From Paramecium octaurelia (Eukaryota > Ciliophora > Oligohymenophorea > Peniculida > Parameciidae), in the NCBI GenBank assembly GCA_905182995.1, contig CAJJDP010000011.1, positions 74,432 to 138,431 on the forward strand: a stretch of 64,000 nucleotides of DNA, given 5' to 3'. The notes beneath the pieces were generated by a model. The model searched no databases, had not been told where the DNA came from, and saw only the letters and a list, made by a program, of their open reading frames with translations. A program made the translations under genes and the position numbers. Below are positions 53,660-64,000 of the stretch, one piece after another (within the stretch, counting starts at the first letter, position 1; every line of letters starts with the position of its first letter).

Positions 53660-54737
53660 GTTGCTCTTTCTTCCAAAAACCATCGAGGCCCACTTCCTAA
53701 ATATGGAATTATATATGAGTTGATGGCAATGCATAATAAATAACAAGGCCATATTCTCATTAATCTATGAGTGATACTTAATATAATAGATTGCGGTTTT
53801 TGACTTAGAGCTTAAGCCTTTCTTTCTTCACACATGACATAGCCTAGAAAGAATCCTCCAACCCAAAAAAATATATCGACTGCATACATCATATCATATA
53901 GAATTATAATAACCCAGGATTTATATTAAATGTTAACTTCACCAACATAAGTGGAAGTTGCAGTCATTTCGTTTACATGTCCATAAGCAACCATCATAAA
54001 TGAAAGAGCTCTGATTCCATTAAAAATAGCAAGGTTTGGATCTATTGTTTTGAGATTGATTATTTTATTGTAGTTCACAATTATTGAGAAATCTTTAATT
54101 ATAGATGTTGGTTAATATTGATCTTTCTCCTATAAGCCTTCTCTTAATCCTAAAGGACTGGTACGACTAGAAGTTCTTTGATCTCTAACATCTGGCGTAT
54201 GCTTGCTTTTACAGGCAGCTATAAATCTTAACATAGGATCGATAGTAACAAGAATAAATAAGACAATTATAATTCCAGATGTAACATATGTTTCCCAACT
54301 AGGATTTGGAATATAAGATTTAGGATCATAGAAGTTTAATTATATTGTATCTGGATTTATCTATATTGAAATACAGTATTTACTTTGAATAGAGAAGCAA
54401 TTCCACTTTCATTTAATATTTTTTTAATAGTTTCTTATCCATCTTTGGAATTAAAATCTTTAGCTGAACATATATTGGAATGACAAAATCCATAATATTA
54501 TTTGAAGAGTTGTTAATCAATTTCAACTGAAGTATAGGAGTAGTCATTTCGATAACACCTATCATAATATCCAAACTTCCCAATCCAATCTCCTGATAAA
54601 GAATAATAAGGTCGTATTGTTTCAAGTTGTTCATCAACTGGCTATGCAATCAACTATTTTAAGTTTTCTATGCAGACCGATGAATTATCAGCTGCATAAG
54701 AAATGGTGATTGCTAAATTGAGTATTAAAAGGATCAT
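52712..54737 (-). CDS. Membrane acyltransferase 3, NRF-6 (nose-resistant-to-fluoxetine) type, gene 1
   Basis: 659 residues with introns 54361-54383 and 53004-53026 (both 23 nt, TAG). A signal peptide (MILLILNLAITISYAA) is followed by an NRF-type lumenal domain with SGDWIGKFGYYDRC and YYGFCHSNIC, one linker membrane segment (YVTSGIIIVLFILVTI), then the acyltransferase-3 domain with about ten membrane helices: NGIRALSFMMVAYGHVNEM (conserved H), YAVDIFFWVGGFFLGYVMCE, HRLMRIWPCYLLCI and WLICFGWGWYLTCDFQLFL. Members move acyl groups across or onto glycans, lipids or peptides at membranes; NRF-6 affects yolk and drug transport in worms. Substrate unknown here. It is a tandem paralogue of the gene 46 nt upstream. 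Its 3' half lies in the assembly repeat. Confidence 0.85.
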
Positions 54738-54783
54738 CAAATTTAATTTTGATAACTATTATTTATATAAATATATTATATTG

Positions 54784-56729
54784 TCATTGTTCCAAAAGAG
54801 CTTATTATTATTTCTTTCTTGGCTTTGTTATTGAATCTATTAACTTGACTTGAAGTGTTCCAAATGGCATTTCCACTAATAATGTTAGAAATACTCCAGC
54901 AACCATTGTGATGACAGTGCAGCCAACAAATAATTAAATAACTTCTTATGTAATGTAAGTGGGGGTAATGTAAAAAGTGTAATTCAGTATTAATAATACC
55001 ATGTAATGAATTAGATAGCAAGCAAAAGATATTTTTGCAGCAAATTTAAAAATAGTATTGTTCATAGCTTTCCTGTTAAATCTAAACATATAAATGAGTA
55101 ATTACATATCATAAATTCCTATCATATTTGGAAGACATAAGCATGCAACTCCAAAAACAAAAGTCAATCTACAAAGTGCGCAATAAAGATGTTGAAACCA
55201 ATATGGCCAATATTTAGGATCTGGAGATATGTAGGCTGATTTCCACCCAAAAACTAACCAAGAAATTATTCCAAATCCTATCACATAACAAATAATTTAA
55301 AAGAGCAATCTAAACTTTGGATCTTTTGCTTTTTCGTGCAATAATCCTAAAAAGCAGTTTTCCTCTTTTTATTTAAATTCTCTATAAAGCATACCCATTA
55401 ATAATCCAAAGAAATAGGGAGGTGATCTGGCTAAACTGTTTACATAATAATGATAATAGAAATCCTAATTTCCTGTAACTTTTGCAGGGATTAGGAAATT
55501 ATAGTGGAAGCATAAAACAATACCATAAATTACAGAGGAGATTATCATACCAGTGATCAAATATTTTGAAATTCTTTTATAGCCAAGAGCATAGCAAGTC
55601 ATTGGAATCAAACAGATAATAAATAATTAGATATCTGAAGTGAGATACCAACCCCATCCAAAACAAATTTCCCAATCATGAAAAAAATTATCAATAAATA
55701 GAAGATTTCTAAAAGCCCCTGCGGTACAAGCGGTATAATTCATTGCTGACCACCATCTTGGTCCTTCCCCTAAATAGGGTAATATGTATGAGTTAATCAT
55801 AATACAAATGAGATAGCAAGGCCAAATTCTTAATAATCTGTGTAATACAACGAGGAATATTGATGCTGGGTTCTTAGCCAATGATTTTGCTCTTTTTGTC
55901 TCACACATAACAAATGCCAAAAAAAATCCACCAAGCCAAAAAAATATGTCTACTGAATACAACATGTCCACTGTAATTATTGCTCTTTAAGATTACAATG
56001 CTAATAATAATTCAGTTTGAAAAGTTGCTTAAATTATTAATAATGATGAATGTCCATAAACAACCATCATAAATGCTATAGCTCTAACTCCATTAAAAAT
56101 AGCCAAATTCGGATCAATGGTTTTTAGATTCATCAATTTATTATAATTTTCAATTAAAGAAAAATCGCCTATTATTCCCTTTGGTTTTTTTATTTCAGAA
56201 TCAGTTAAGGCATATAGTAATCTTTTATAAGGATCCATCAATCCCAAACAAAAAAGAATGAAAATGATAATGACTGTTAAATAGGCACCAACACTAAAAT
56301 CTGGATAATGTGTTACTGGATCAACAAACAGATAACTAGCTTAACCTAGATTAATCTTGATCATAAGTTATAATTGATTACTGGTGATATTTATGAAATT
56401 ATGCTTTTTCCTAATTTATCCTTTATAATCTCTTGAGCATCTGGTTAATTGAAATCATTTGCTTCACAGATATTTGAATGGCAAAATCCATAAAAGAACG
56501 TAATTGGATTTTGTTTTACCATAACCGATGAATAATGATACTCTTCTCTCAAGCACATATCGTAAAATCCAAATTTGTTAGCCCAATCTCCTGACATTTA
56601 TACTTGTTTAGGAGCCACCATGAATTGTATTGGCATCGGTAAACTAAGAAATTCATTCAGTTATTAGATGCATTGTTCATGACCCGTTAATCCCAAATGG
56701 AATATAGAAGCAAATATTAATATTAACAT
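54784..56729 (-). CDS. Membrane acyltransferase 3, NRF-6 type, gene 2
   Basis: 639 residues with one 26-nt intron (56356-56381, AAG acceptor). It is organised like the neighbour: signal peptide (MLILIFASIFHLGLTG), lumenal NRF domain (SGDWANKFGFYDMC, FYGFCHSNICEAND), a membrane segment (FSVGAYLTVIIIFILFCLGL), then acyltransferase-3 helices with NGVRAIAFMMVVYGHSS (conserved H), SVDIFFWLGGFFLAFVMCE, HRLLRIWPCYLICI and WEICFGWGWYLTSDI. The two paralogues share cores but differ in the loop after the first helix, where gene 1 has a Ser/Arg-rich stretch. It is an integral membrane protein, likely in ER, Golgi or plasma membrane. Confidence 0.87.
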
Positions 56730-56847
56730 TGTTATTATTCTTGAGATTGCATTTTCTTTTATTTAATGATTTTTGTGCAAATTCTATGTTGTGGAACTTA
56801 TTATTTAATAATTTTCAAATCATATTTTGTATAATTATTTATAATCA

Positions 56848-58624
56848 TCAACTCAATTTAATTGATCTAACTTCTTCGATTCAATATTTAGTTCTGCATA
56901 CAGGATAAGCTCTATTGTGATTCCTTTGATTATCTTCTATGCAGGGTTTACAAAACATATGAAGACATTTCATGAAAATTACTTACTTCACTCTTTTTTT
57001 ACACTAGTAACAATCCACCATCATTTTTCTAGGTGTTGAAAAATCATTTTGACTGCCATTAGATACTTATCGAAATTATTGAAAGAATATATTTACTAAT
57101 ACAATTACAATTTTAGTTATTTCAATCTTATCTTTGATTTCTCTGCTTTCTTTATAAATTCACATTTATAAAATCACTCAATTTCTCTCTCTCTTAAATA
57201 ATCATATTTTCTTCAACCATTTTGTTGACATCCAGTTCTTTTTATAATAGTTTTTCTATTTTCCATTCTCAAACTTCCAATAAATTTCTTTGTATTGTTC
57301 ATTTTATTATTCTAATTATTGATAGTTTCATCTACTACCAATAATTTCAGTTTAAATTTCTAAATAACATAATAATCTATAGAGTTTTTTTCAATCTCAT
57401 ATTTGTTTCTCTCATTTAATTAAATTGATCTAGGTTTCATTTACTAATTTGCTTAGGTTCCTATTTGTTTCTGTGACAGAATTAAATGAATTGGAATTCT
57501 ACTCTAATTCATCAATAAGTGATTAGATTTACTAAGATAATTATAGTTAGTACTTTATGTTATTATTTTAATCAAATGTTTTATCATTATTTTATAAACA
57601 ACTTAAACTTACCTCAATTTTTATTTAAATTTAATAAAGTTTACTTCTAATGATAGTATATTTTAATCAATTCTTAGTTTCTTTATTCCTCAATTCTTCC
57701 ATCACTTTAGAGAAGTTCTCAACTTATGATAATACATCTTCAATTGGTTTATTTTGTAATTAACCTTCAGTTTTGACTATCTCCTATTGCAATCCCAGAT
57801 CTTTAACCTTCTATTGATATTTCTATTATAATTGCTATATTTAAATCTGAAACTTCTCTAATAGTTCTTTGTTCATTAATTATGTCTTGTTAATTTATAT
57901 TACTACTTACTTAGACAAGTTGATAGTCTATGTTAAACAATATGGATGTCAAATACATATTTATAGTACTAAGTCTGCAAAGAGAGCAGTTTAAAAAAAT
58001 TATTCTTCTACTAATTATTGTTATATTTTTAACTCTTCGATTTAATAAATTAATAGAGATTTCTCATCTGAATACTCCTCTATTAATTATGTAATATAAT
58101 CACTAAAATAGATATAGTATATGTACTTTTATTTTATCAGATTCAGTTTAGAATATTATCCTATTCTTATGATTGTTGTATCTATATTACTTGATTCTAA
58201 TTCCCTTTAATAAGGCAACATTTAATTAAGTCAATTTGATTGCTTCCACATAAGCATTTGAAAGTTTCTTCTTGTAATTTCAGTTACGTGATCTTTTTTG
58301 GATTGCTTCCTAATTATAAGCCACAATGATTAGAATTCTTAGAGAAAGCTGAGTATATAATTTTCTTATAGTGTATAAGCTCTTCTTATTAAATTATCTC
58401 TTAATCATTTTGTTATCTAAACTATCAACTAGATATATTGGATTGTTATATAAAGATTTCAAGTCTTATATTTGATTTCAATTAGTAAACCTTTGCAGCA
58501 AACATTGTATTTTGAGTTTTTAAGATGTGTTCTCCCATTATGTTAGTCCCTAGAAAGCATCTGGTTTCTTTGATTTCATATTTTTAAATTTCAATTAATT
58601 TTTTAATAAAGTGCTTTTGTTCAT
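56848..58624 (-). pseudogene. BRE1-like coiled-coil/RING E3 ligase, decayed
   Basis: The remains of a BRE1 (RNF20/40)-type protein are visible in pieces: an N-terminal LTQWENTSQKLKIQ, a coiled-coil stretch (QLMNKELLEKF, KVKDLGLQQEIVKTE, SQVENFSKVMEELRNKE) and a C-terminal RING (CYQCKKRV, FMKCLHMFCKPC, PVC, then IEEVRSIKLS). The frame is broken by in-frame TGA after FTN (about 58475), after NKETKN (about 57668) and inside the RING tail (TKY-stop-IEEV, about 56881), plus frame changes between blocks that no plausible short intron repairs. The RING has also lost one zinc ligand: where BRE1 has RKCPxC this has RAYPVC. Several stops could arise from a Gln TAA by one change to TGA. A gene with many missed introns is the alternative, but the lost ligand argues against function. 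Confidence 0.6.
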
Positions 58625-59056
58625 TTCTATTCAATAACCAAATGGAGGTACAGTATTAATTTATTGGTATTCTGTTTAAAAATAATAAACAAACAATTAA
58701 AACTTAAAGAAAAATTAACTAAAACTTTATTACTACTACTTGTTGTGCAAATATTAATGATTTAACCTTAAATGTCCTTGGCTTATAAACTATCGAGGAT
58801 TCCAAAGTTATTATAACAATAATTATGCGAGTCAAATCAATTAATCTCGGTTATCTTACATTAGCACAAGAGGACAGAAAAAAAACAAATTATGAAAAAT
58901 ATTGATAAAATGATAAATCCTTAAATTTTATTAATTTGAAAACATTTATACCACAAGAATATTTTTTTTATTCTTAAAAGGGGGTCCATAGATGTTCTGA
59001 AGAAATTAGTTGATTCCAAAATCTCTCCATCTATTCACATTTATTAAATAAACATA
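58625..59056. other. Intergenic region, no gene seen
   Basis: About 430 nt of A+T-rich DNA between the decayed gene (-) and the HTH-like gene (+). I see no open frame with coding character, no RNA gene and no repeat. Confidence 0.55.
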
Positions 59057-59982
59057 ATGGAATAGGATCTAAAAGGAGCTGTCATCTAATCTCTATAGAC
59101 AACTGACGATACTGCAAGGACTAAGCGCCCATATAACAAAATTTCTTCAGAATTACGTGCCCAAATTTTACATGCTCTAACTGTAGAGAAGATCCCACTC
59201 TCAGAAGTAGCAATTTGAATCAGACCTAGGTAGCATAGATATATCAAACTAAACCCTGCACATGCAAAGCCATTTTACTTACTTATGAATTGGAGGGGAG
59301 AAGTGAAAAGAAAACTTCTAGAAGAGAAAGAGTCGAAATCGAATCGAAAATTAGAATAGTTATCTTGGATCCTTTAGGGAATAAGCATTCAACTTATGAA
59401 AATGCCAAATTTTCGAAAGTATGTTCTTTAGATTCCATAGATAAATAGCTTTACACAGAAGACAAAGAACTAAGTGCCAACGAAGAATTCAACATTCAGA
59501 AAAAGGTTGTTCAGGAAGTGAGTCAGCAATTAGGTGAATTATAGACGAGTTGCTACCATTTACAATCTCAATAGAGTTAAACTCAAAATGATGAACATGC
59601 TCCAGATAATATATTAAGGGGATTAAATATGGGTTTGCATTTGGTTACATCCAAAATTAGAGAAAGTTAAATTACATTTAACAAGAAAACAAGCAAAGAA
59701 ATAAAAGAGATTGTGAAGCAAAACAATAAAGAAAATAATTATATTAATATAAATGAAATACCATTTTAAACCAATTACACATAAATTTAGCAATTTTTGA
59801 AGAATGTAGAAATCAAATCGGAAAGCAATCCCTACATTTTAGAATAATTGAACCAATTGACTAATTAAACTATTTTGTAGATGAAACTAATATAAAAAAT
59901 TTAGTAAAGAGACTCCCAAATAAGATAGTTTCAATAGCAAGTAGGCACAATCATTAGAAAATGTTTCGAATGCCAATCTTGA
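59057..59982 (+). CDS. Small protein with N-terminal helix-turn-helix-like domain, unknown function
   Basis: 300 residues with one 23-nt intron (59207-59229). After a short acidic start, residues about 23-75 read as a basic three-helix unit: KRPYNKISSELRAQILHALT, then EKIPLSEVAQIYQTK and CTCKAILLTYELEGRSEKK. This resembles a homeodomain-like or transposase-type HTH of the kind that binds DNA, with a turn after helix 2. The remaining 220 residues are Gln/Asn/Lys-rich and helical with no domain I recognise. It could be a transcriptional regulator; a domesticated transposase N-terminus is another possibility, but no catalytic domain is present. Confidence 0.7.
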
Positions 59983-60292
59983 TTGTATTTATAAATTAAT
60001 TCTTAAATATCATATTTTTATTCGTAATGTAATTTAATTTTAATCTTTTATTTATTGTAAAATTCTAACAAACCCATTAAATTACAAATTAGTATTAAAA
60101 GAGGTTTTAAAAAGTGATAGTAATTCATAAGAATAAAGATTATCTATTCTCTCATTTTCAAGTATACACTATTGTTTAGATAAGAGAGTGAATCAATCAA
60201 ATAACCACCTCCTTTACTATCCCATCAACGAACCCCTATGTTTCTGTTTTTGAATCAATAAAACTAATTAATGATATATAAAATAAACCTTA
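59983..60292. other. Intergenic region, no gene seen
   Basis: About 310 nt between the HTH-like gene and the YME1-type protease, both on the plus strand. It should hold the 3' end of the former and promoter of the latter. No open frame or repeat stands out. Confidence 0.55.
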
Positions 60293-62038
60293 ATGAAAAA
60301 GTTCAATTTCTTAAAATACTAGTTTAGCAGCTTATTTGAATATCAAAATCTAAGTTAAAGAAATAAATTAAATGAGTACAAATAGGGATTTCTAATAAGC
60401 AAAGATTTCGAGTCTTATTACAATTATATGAAAGTAACAAACTTAATATATGTTAAAGATTCTTAGTAGATTAAAGATGTACGATGAAATATTATAAGCC
60501 AAAAAGAGTGTACCTCTGTTTAAGCAAATATCATTTTGGAGAGAACCAAAAAACAAAGTAATAAAAGATTGGATTCGATAAGCATAAGATGAATATTATA
60601 ACTAAAATCCATAAGACTTACCATTGCCTTGGTTTGTAAAATACCCAATCATATTTTTTATTTCTTATGAAGTATTCTCAACGATATTTGATGTCGACAT
60701 TGAAATTAGTTTGAACATTATTCCAGAAGAGAAGGAAGTCAAAAAAACAACAGGCTTCAAAGATGTCATAGGAATTGATGATTACAAAGAAGAATTGCAA
60801 GAAGTAGTTGATTTTCTGAGAAACCCTAGTAAATATCATGAATCTGGAGCAAAATTGCCAAAAGGTATATTGCTTGTAGGTAGACCAGGAACAGGAAAAA
60901 CTTTATTAGCAAGAGCTTTGGCAGAGGAGGCAGGTTGTACATTCTTGTACAAATCAGGAGCAGAATTTGATGAAATGTTTGTGGGAGTAGGTTCATCTAG
61001 AGTGCGTTAATTATTTTAAGAAGCAAGATAAAAATAACCATGTATAATTTTTATTGATGAAATTGATTCTATTGGTGGATCAAGAGGAGGTGATGATCCA
61101 AAGAGATATGGAACTATAAATCAAATTTTAACCGAGATGGATGGATTTAGATAAAATGAGGCAATCATAGTGATTGGAGCTACAAACATGGAATAATCAT
61201 TAGATGCAGCACTAACAAGAGCAGGAAGGTTTGATAAGACAATTCATATAATGTTGCCTGATATCAAGGGAAGAAAACAGCTATTTGAATATTACTTGAA
61301 ATAGATAAAACACTCAGATATTGACACTTAATTATTGGCTAGACAGACTACTGGATTGACTGGAGCAGATATTGAAAACATTGTAAACATAGCAATTATG
61401 AATGCAGTAAAAGAGAAACGATCAAAAGCTTAGGCCAATGACTTCTAACATGCAATAGACAGAACTAGGATGGGCATACGATACAAACTGACTGATCAAG
61501 ATAAGATTTTAACAGCATACCATGAGAGTGGACATGCATTAATCAATCTCTTAACAGAGCATACAGTACCATTAGATAAAGTAACTATCTTGCCTCGAGG
61601 AAGTGCTTTGGGTTACACATCTATGGTTCCAAAGGAGGATACTTTGTCATAAACAAGAGGTAATATTCTAGCTGCTATTGATGTTTGTATGGGTGGCAGA
61701 GCAGCAGAAGATATCAAATTTGGTAAAGACAATATTTCATCTGGTTGTGGTTCAGATTTGGCTAATGCTACTGCTATGGCTTACGCATATGTGAAAGACT
61801 TAGGTATGGGAGACACACTGATTTCAGATGCTTAAACTAGCAAAAAGTTCAGTTACACAGTTGACATGCAAGTGAAATAATTACTAGAAGTATTACTTTT
61901 TATATTAATTATTTAAAGGAATCATATAATAGAGTCAGAAACAAATTAGAGTAAAATTAATAGGTGCTGTAAAGATTTGCTGAAGAATTATTGAAACATG
62001 AAACAATGACTGCTGATTAATTGAAAAGTTTATTATGA
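60293..62038 (+). CDS. YME1/FtsH-type AAA metalloprotease (mitochondrial i-AAA-like)
   Basis: 563 residues, introns 60434-60458 and 61890-61918 (both AAG acceptors). The basic, Gln/Asn-rich N-terminus could target mitochondria. One membrane helix at about residues 110-128 ([19 protein letters not shown]) fits the single-pass i-AAA class. The AAA domain starts [20 protein letters not shown]; Walker A is GRPGTGKT (about 188-195, usual second residue Pro), pore-loop [10 protein letters not shown], Walker [10 protein letters not shown], sensor GATN, arginine-finger region [10 protein letters not shown] (usually RPGRFD). The protease has the zinc motif HESGH (about 401-405) and [20 protein letters not shown] for the third ligand. 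By family it degrades unfolded inner-membrane proteins facing the intermembrane space. It is shorter than yeast Yme1 mainly at the N-terminus. Convergent with the kinase gene. Confidence 0.9.
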
Positions 62039-62099
62039 TTATTTTTTATTAATACCATATAAATTTAGAGAAGAAATATAATCAATTATGTTGGAAATT

Positions 62100-63565
62100 T
62101 CAATTGATGTATTATCCTAAGATTTTGTCCAACTCTTTTTATAAATTATCCTGATTCTCCTTATTAAATGGTTTTATGTAGGTTTCTTTGAAGCTAACTT
62201 CATTAAACTCTGAAAATTAAAATTTGTTACGATTCTCAACTATATTGGTCTCTTATCCTGTTAAGATGCAATCATTTTACTCTGGTTCTATTACCAACTA
62301 ATATAATGGTTTCTCTTTCTTGTTCTTAACTGCAATTTTATTCGTTTCAGTTGAACTTTCTCCCTATTACCCTTAAAATTATGGGGAGACTGGTTCAATT
62401 TATTAGTCTTATTTCTCAGCATCCAGCAAAAAAGAATTTTTTTATTGATAATTACATTTTTAGACCTGTCTTTGGTTAAAAGTATAAGATGATGTCTTTT
62501 TCAACATTAAATTTTATTTAGGTTCCTCTAAAAAAGGATGCTTCAAGAGTTCATCAGCTGTAGCTCTTTATTTTGGGTCAATCTGCAGGCATTTAGATAG
62601 AAAATCTTTAGCCTCAGGAGATTACAATTATTATGGGATTGGAGGCGGTTGTGTAGATTTACCTATTTTGACCATAACAGCAATTGCATCTTTATACTCA
62701 GAATAGGGAGGTTATCCAGTAGCCATTTCAATTATAGTACACCCTAAACTCCAAATATCTGCCTTTTTTCCATATTATTCCTGATTAATTACTTCTGGAG
62801 CCATGAAATTGGGAGTTCCGCATATAGATCCTATACTATCATGAGTTATATCACTTAATTGCTTACTGCTCCCAAAATCTAGGATAAAGATATAAAATAC
62901 CTGCTAATTTACATCTACCAGAATTGTCAATTAGAATGTTTCCTCCTTTGATATCTCTATGAATGACATTCTTTGCATGTAAATAACTTAATCCTAACAG
63001 TATTTATTTCAAATATGTTTTGATAAGTCTCTCTCTAAAACATCCAAATCTCTCCAGCAACGTTTGGACCGAGCCTCCGCTAACATATTCTAGAAATATA
63101 TTTATGAATTGGTTTCTCTATTCACATCCTATATAACGCACTATATTCGGATGTTATAATCTACTTAGCATTTCAATTTCTTTTTATAATTGTTTCACTT
63201 TCTACAATATATACAAATAATACATCATCATTTTGATTTTAAATGAAAACTTATTTCACAGCCATAATTTGTCCATTTTTCTAGAGTCCCATAACAACTT
63301 TTCCAAAGGCACCTTATCCTAGAACTTCTCCCTATTCCCAAAGATGAATGCTAAGGATAATAATTTATAAATAATACTCTTAATCTGATTTAAGTGAGTG
63401 TCTTTCAAGCTCTTCTTCTTTGTTATCAATTATTATAACTTCCACATCTTGAATGAATGATTATTCAAGTTCCTATTGTTTATTATTTTGATTATTAGTA
63501 TTCATGTATTCATAAGCTTTTGTTGGTTTGAGTTGGTTCTTTTTTTTTGTAAAGCAGCAACCCAT
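62100..63565 (-). CDS. MAPKKK-like (STE11/NPK1 type) protein kinase with acylated N-terminus
   Basis: 473 residues, two 22-nt introns (63202-63223 and 62879-62900, the second splitting the DFG codon). It starts MGCCFTKKK: Gly-2 for myristoylation and Cys-3/4 for palmitoylation, so plasma or ciliary membrane attachment is likely. The kinase domain at about 74-335 has [41 protein letters not shown] (about 198), DFGSSKQL (about 215), [10 protein letters not shown] and [15 protein letters not shown], all residues needed for catalysis. HRDIKGxN and CGTPxFMAPEV are typical of STE11-family MAP3Ks. The C-terminal 140 residues are polar and low complexity with a short helix at the end (ELDKILGQYIN). 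It probably phosphorylates MAPKK-like substrates; no partner is visible nearby. Confidence 0.9.
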
Positions 63566-63682
63566 TTTTAATATATTTTTAATTTAATGTTAAAGTACAT
63601 ATATAAATACCTGAAGGTTGATAAATATTAATTAAAGAATTGAATAAATTTATATAAAGGATAATTAATATATAAAAAAAGA

Positions 63683-64000
63683 ATGAGATAATCAATTAAA
63701 ATTGAATTCATCAATTTAATAAATGAAGTCATTAGGAAATATCATTTAAATCCTGAAATATTAATTACAATGCAATATAGTATATTTCTCGTATTAATGT
63801 CATTTGTTACATATTACAATTAGATACCAGAAATTGAAATCGACTTAAGTGTTACACCTAGATGAAGATTGAAATAAGCAGTCAGAATCATCATTGAATA
63901 ATACGGCTATGAAAATTCTTTTGGTCCAGCTTCGAATATCATAAGAATAATACATTCTATATATTGGACCCAGAAGATTATACTACAATAGCCAAGGGAA
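63683..64000 (+). CDS. 5' end of an unidentified protein gene (runs off window)
   Basis: From ATG at 63683 the frame reads MRQSIKIEFINLINEVIRKY and stays open to a TGA at about 63863. Protein-like text continues beyond it (LKQAVRIIIEQYGYENSFGP), and another frame near the edge gives NNTFYILDPEDYTTIAKG. One or two short introns probably bridge these, but I could not place them with confidence; GTATTA...CAATTAG (63796-63828) is a candidate. The product is not recognised. It is divergent from the kinase gene with 117 nt between starts. Confidence 0.4.

Noticed and set aside
7065..62038. Bacterial origin suggested by aro, ftsH and oafA-like homologies
   Set aside because: TAA/TAG as Gln, 22-30-nt introns and eukaryote-specific fusions (AROM, NRF domain) show they belong to the ciliate genome.

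Overview
Everything here points to a macronuclear chromosome segment of a ciliate, most likely a Paramecium species. Long conserved genes read through only if TAA and TAG code for glutamine and TGA alone is stop. Introns are 22-30 nt (GTA donor, nearly always), the DNA is very A+T rich, intergenic gaps are tens of bases to a few hundred, and trichocyst matrix proteins are present. I placed 32 introns by restoring conserved reading frames: 23 end in TAG, 7 in AAG, 2 in CAG. The species itself is inference.

Layout: 1-80 gene start (-); 341-1474 membrane protein (+); 1510-2121 p24/TMED cargo receptor (+); 2141-3072 small Cys-rich surface protein (-); 3073-4078 gap with a possible gene relic; 4079-5759 WD-repeat protein (+); 5826-6968 trichocyst matrix protein (-); 7065-11542 pentafunctional AROM (+); 11628-15145 INO80-type remodeller (+); 15416-16107 RING+PHD protein (+); 16129-17805 cytosolic carboxypeptidase (-); 17864-20258 K+ channel with CNBD-like tail (+); 20329-24640 UBR-type E3 ligase (-); 24921-32325 giant Cys-rich secreted protein (+); 32367-33049 and 33186-33774 START-domain pair (-); 33926-50803 a 5609-residue secreted protein of 22 alternating lectin-like domains (-); 51368-56729 tandem NRF-6-type acyltransferases (-), interrupted by an assembly fault; 56848-58624 decayed BRE1-like gene (-); 59057-59982 HTH-like protein (+); 60293-62038 YME1-type AAA protease (+); 62100-63565 acylated MAPKKK-like kinase (-); 63683-64000 gene start (+).

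The genes are independent eukaryotic units, not an operon. Two themes stand out. Between 24.9 and 56.7 kb nearly all genes encode secreted, membrane or lipid-handling proteins (giant Cys-rich protein, START pair, giant lectin-like protein, membrane acyltransferases); functional linkage is speculative. The other genes are housekeeping: chromatin (INO80, RING/PHD, BRE1 relic), ubiquitin (UBR), aromatic synthesis (AROM), mitochondrial quality control (YME1) and cilia/tubulin (carboxypeptidase).

The most unusual element is the 16.9-kb gene at 33926-50803. One 16,278-nt exon encodes eleven repeats of a two-domain module, split by a heptad-patterned Gln/Thr/Asn tract and ending in a glutamine run encoded by TAA repeats. 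Separately, a 1343-nt perfect direct repeat separated by one N (50973-53659) is best read as an assembly error.
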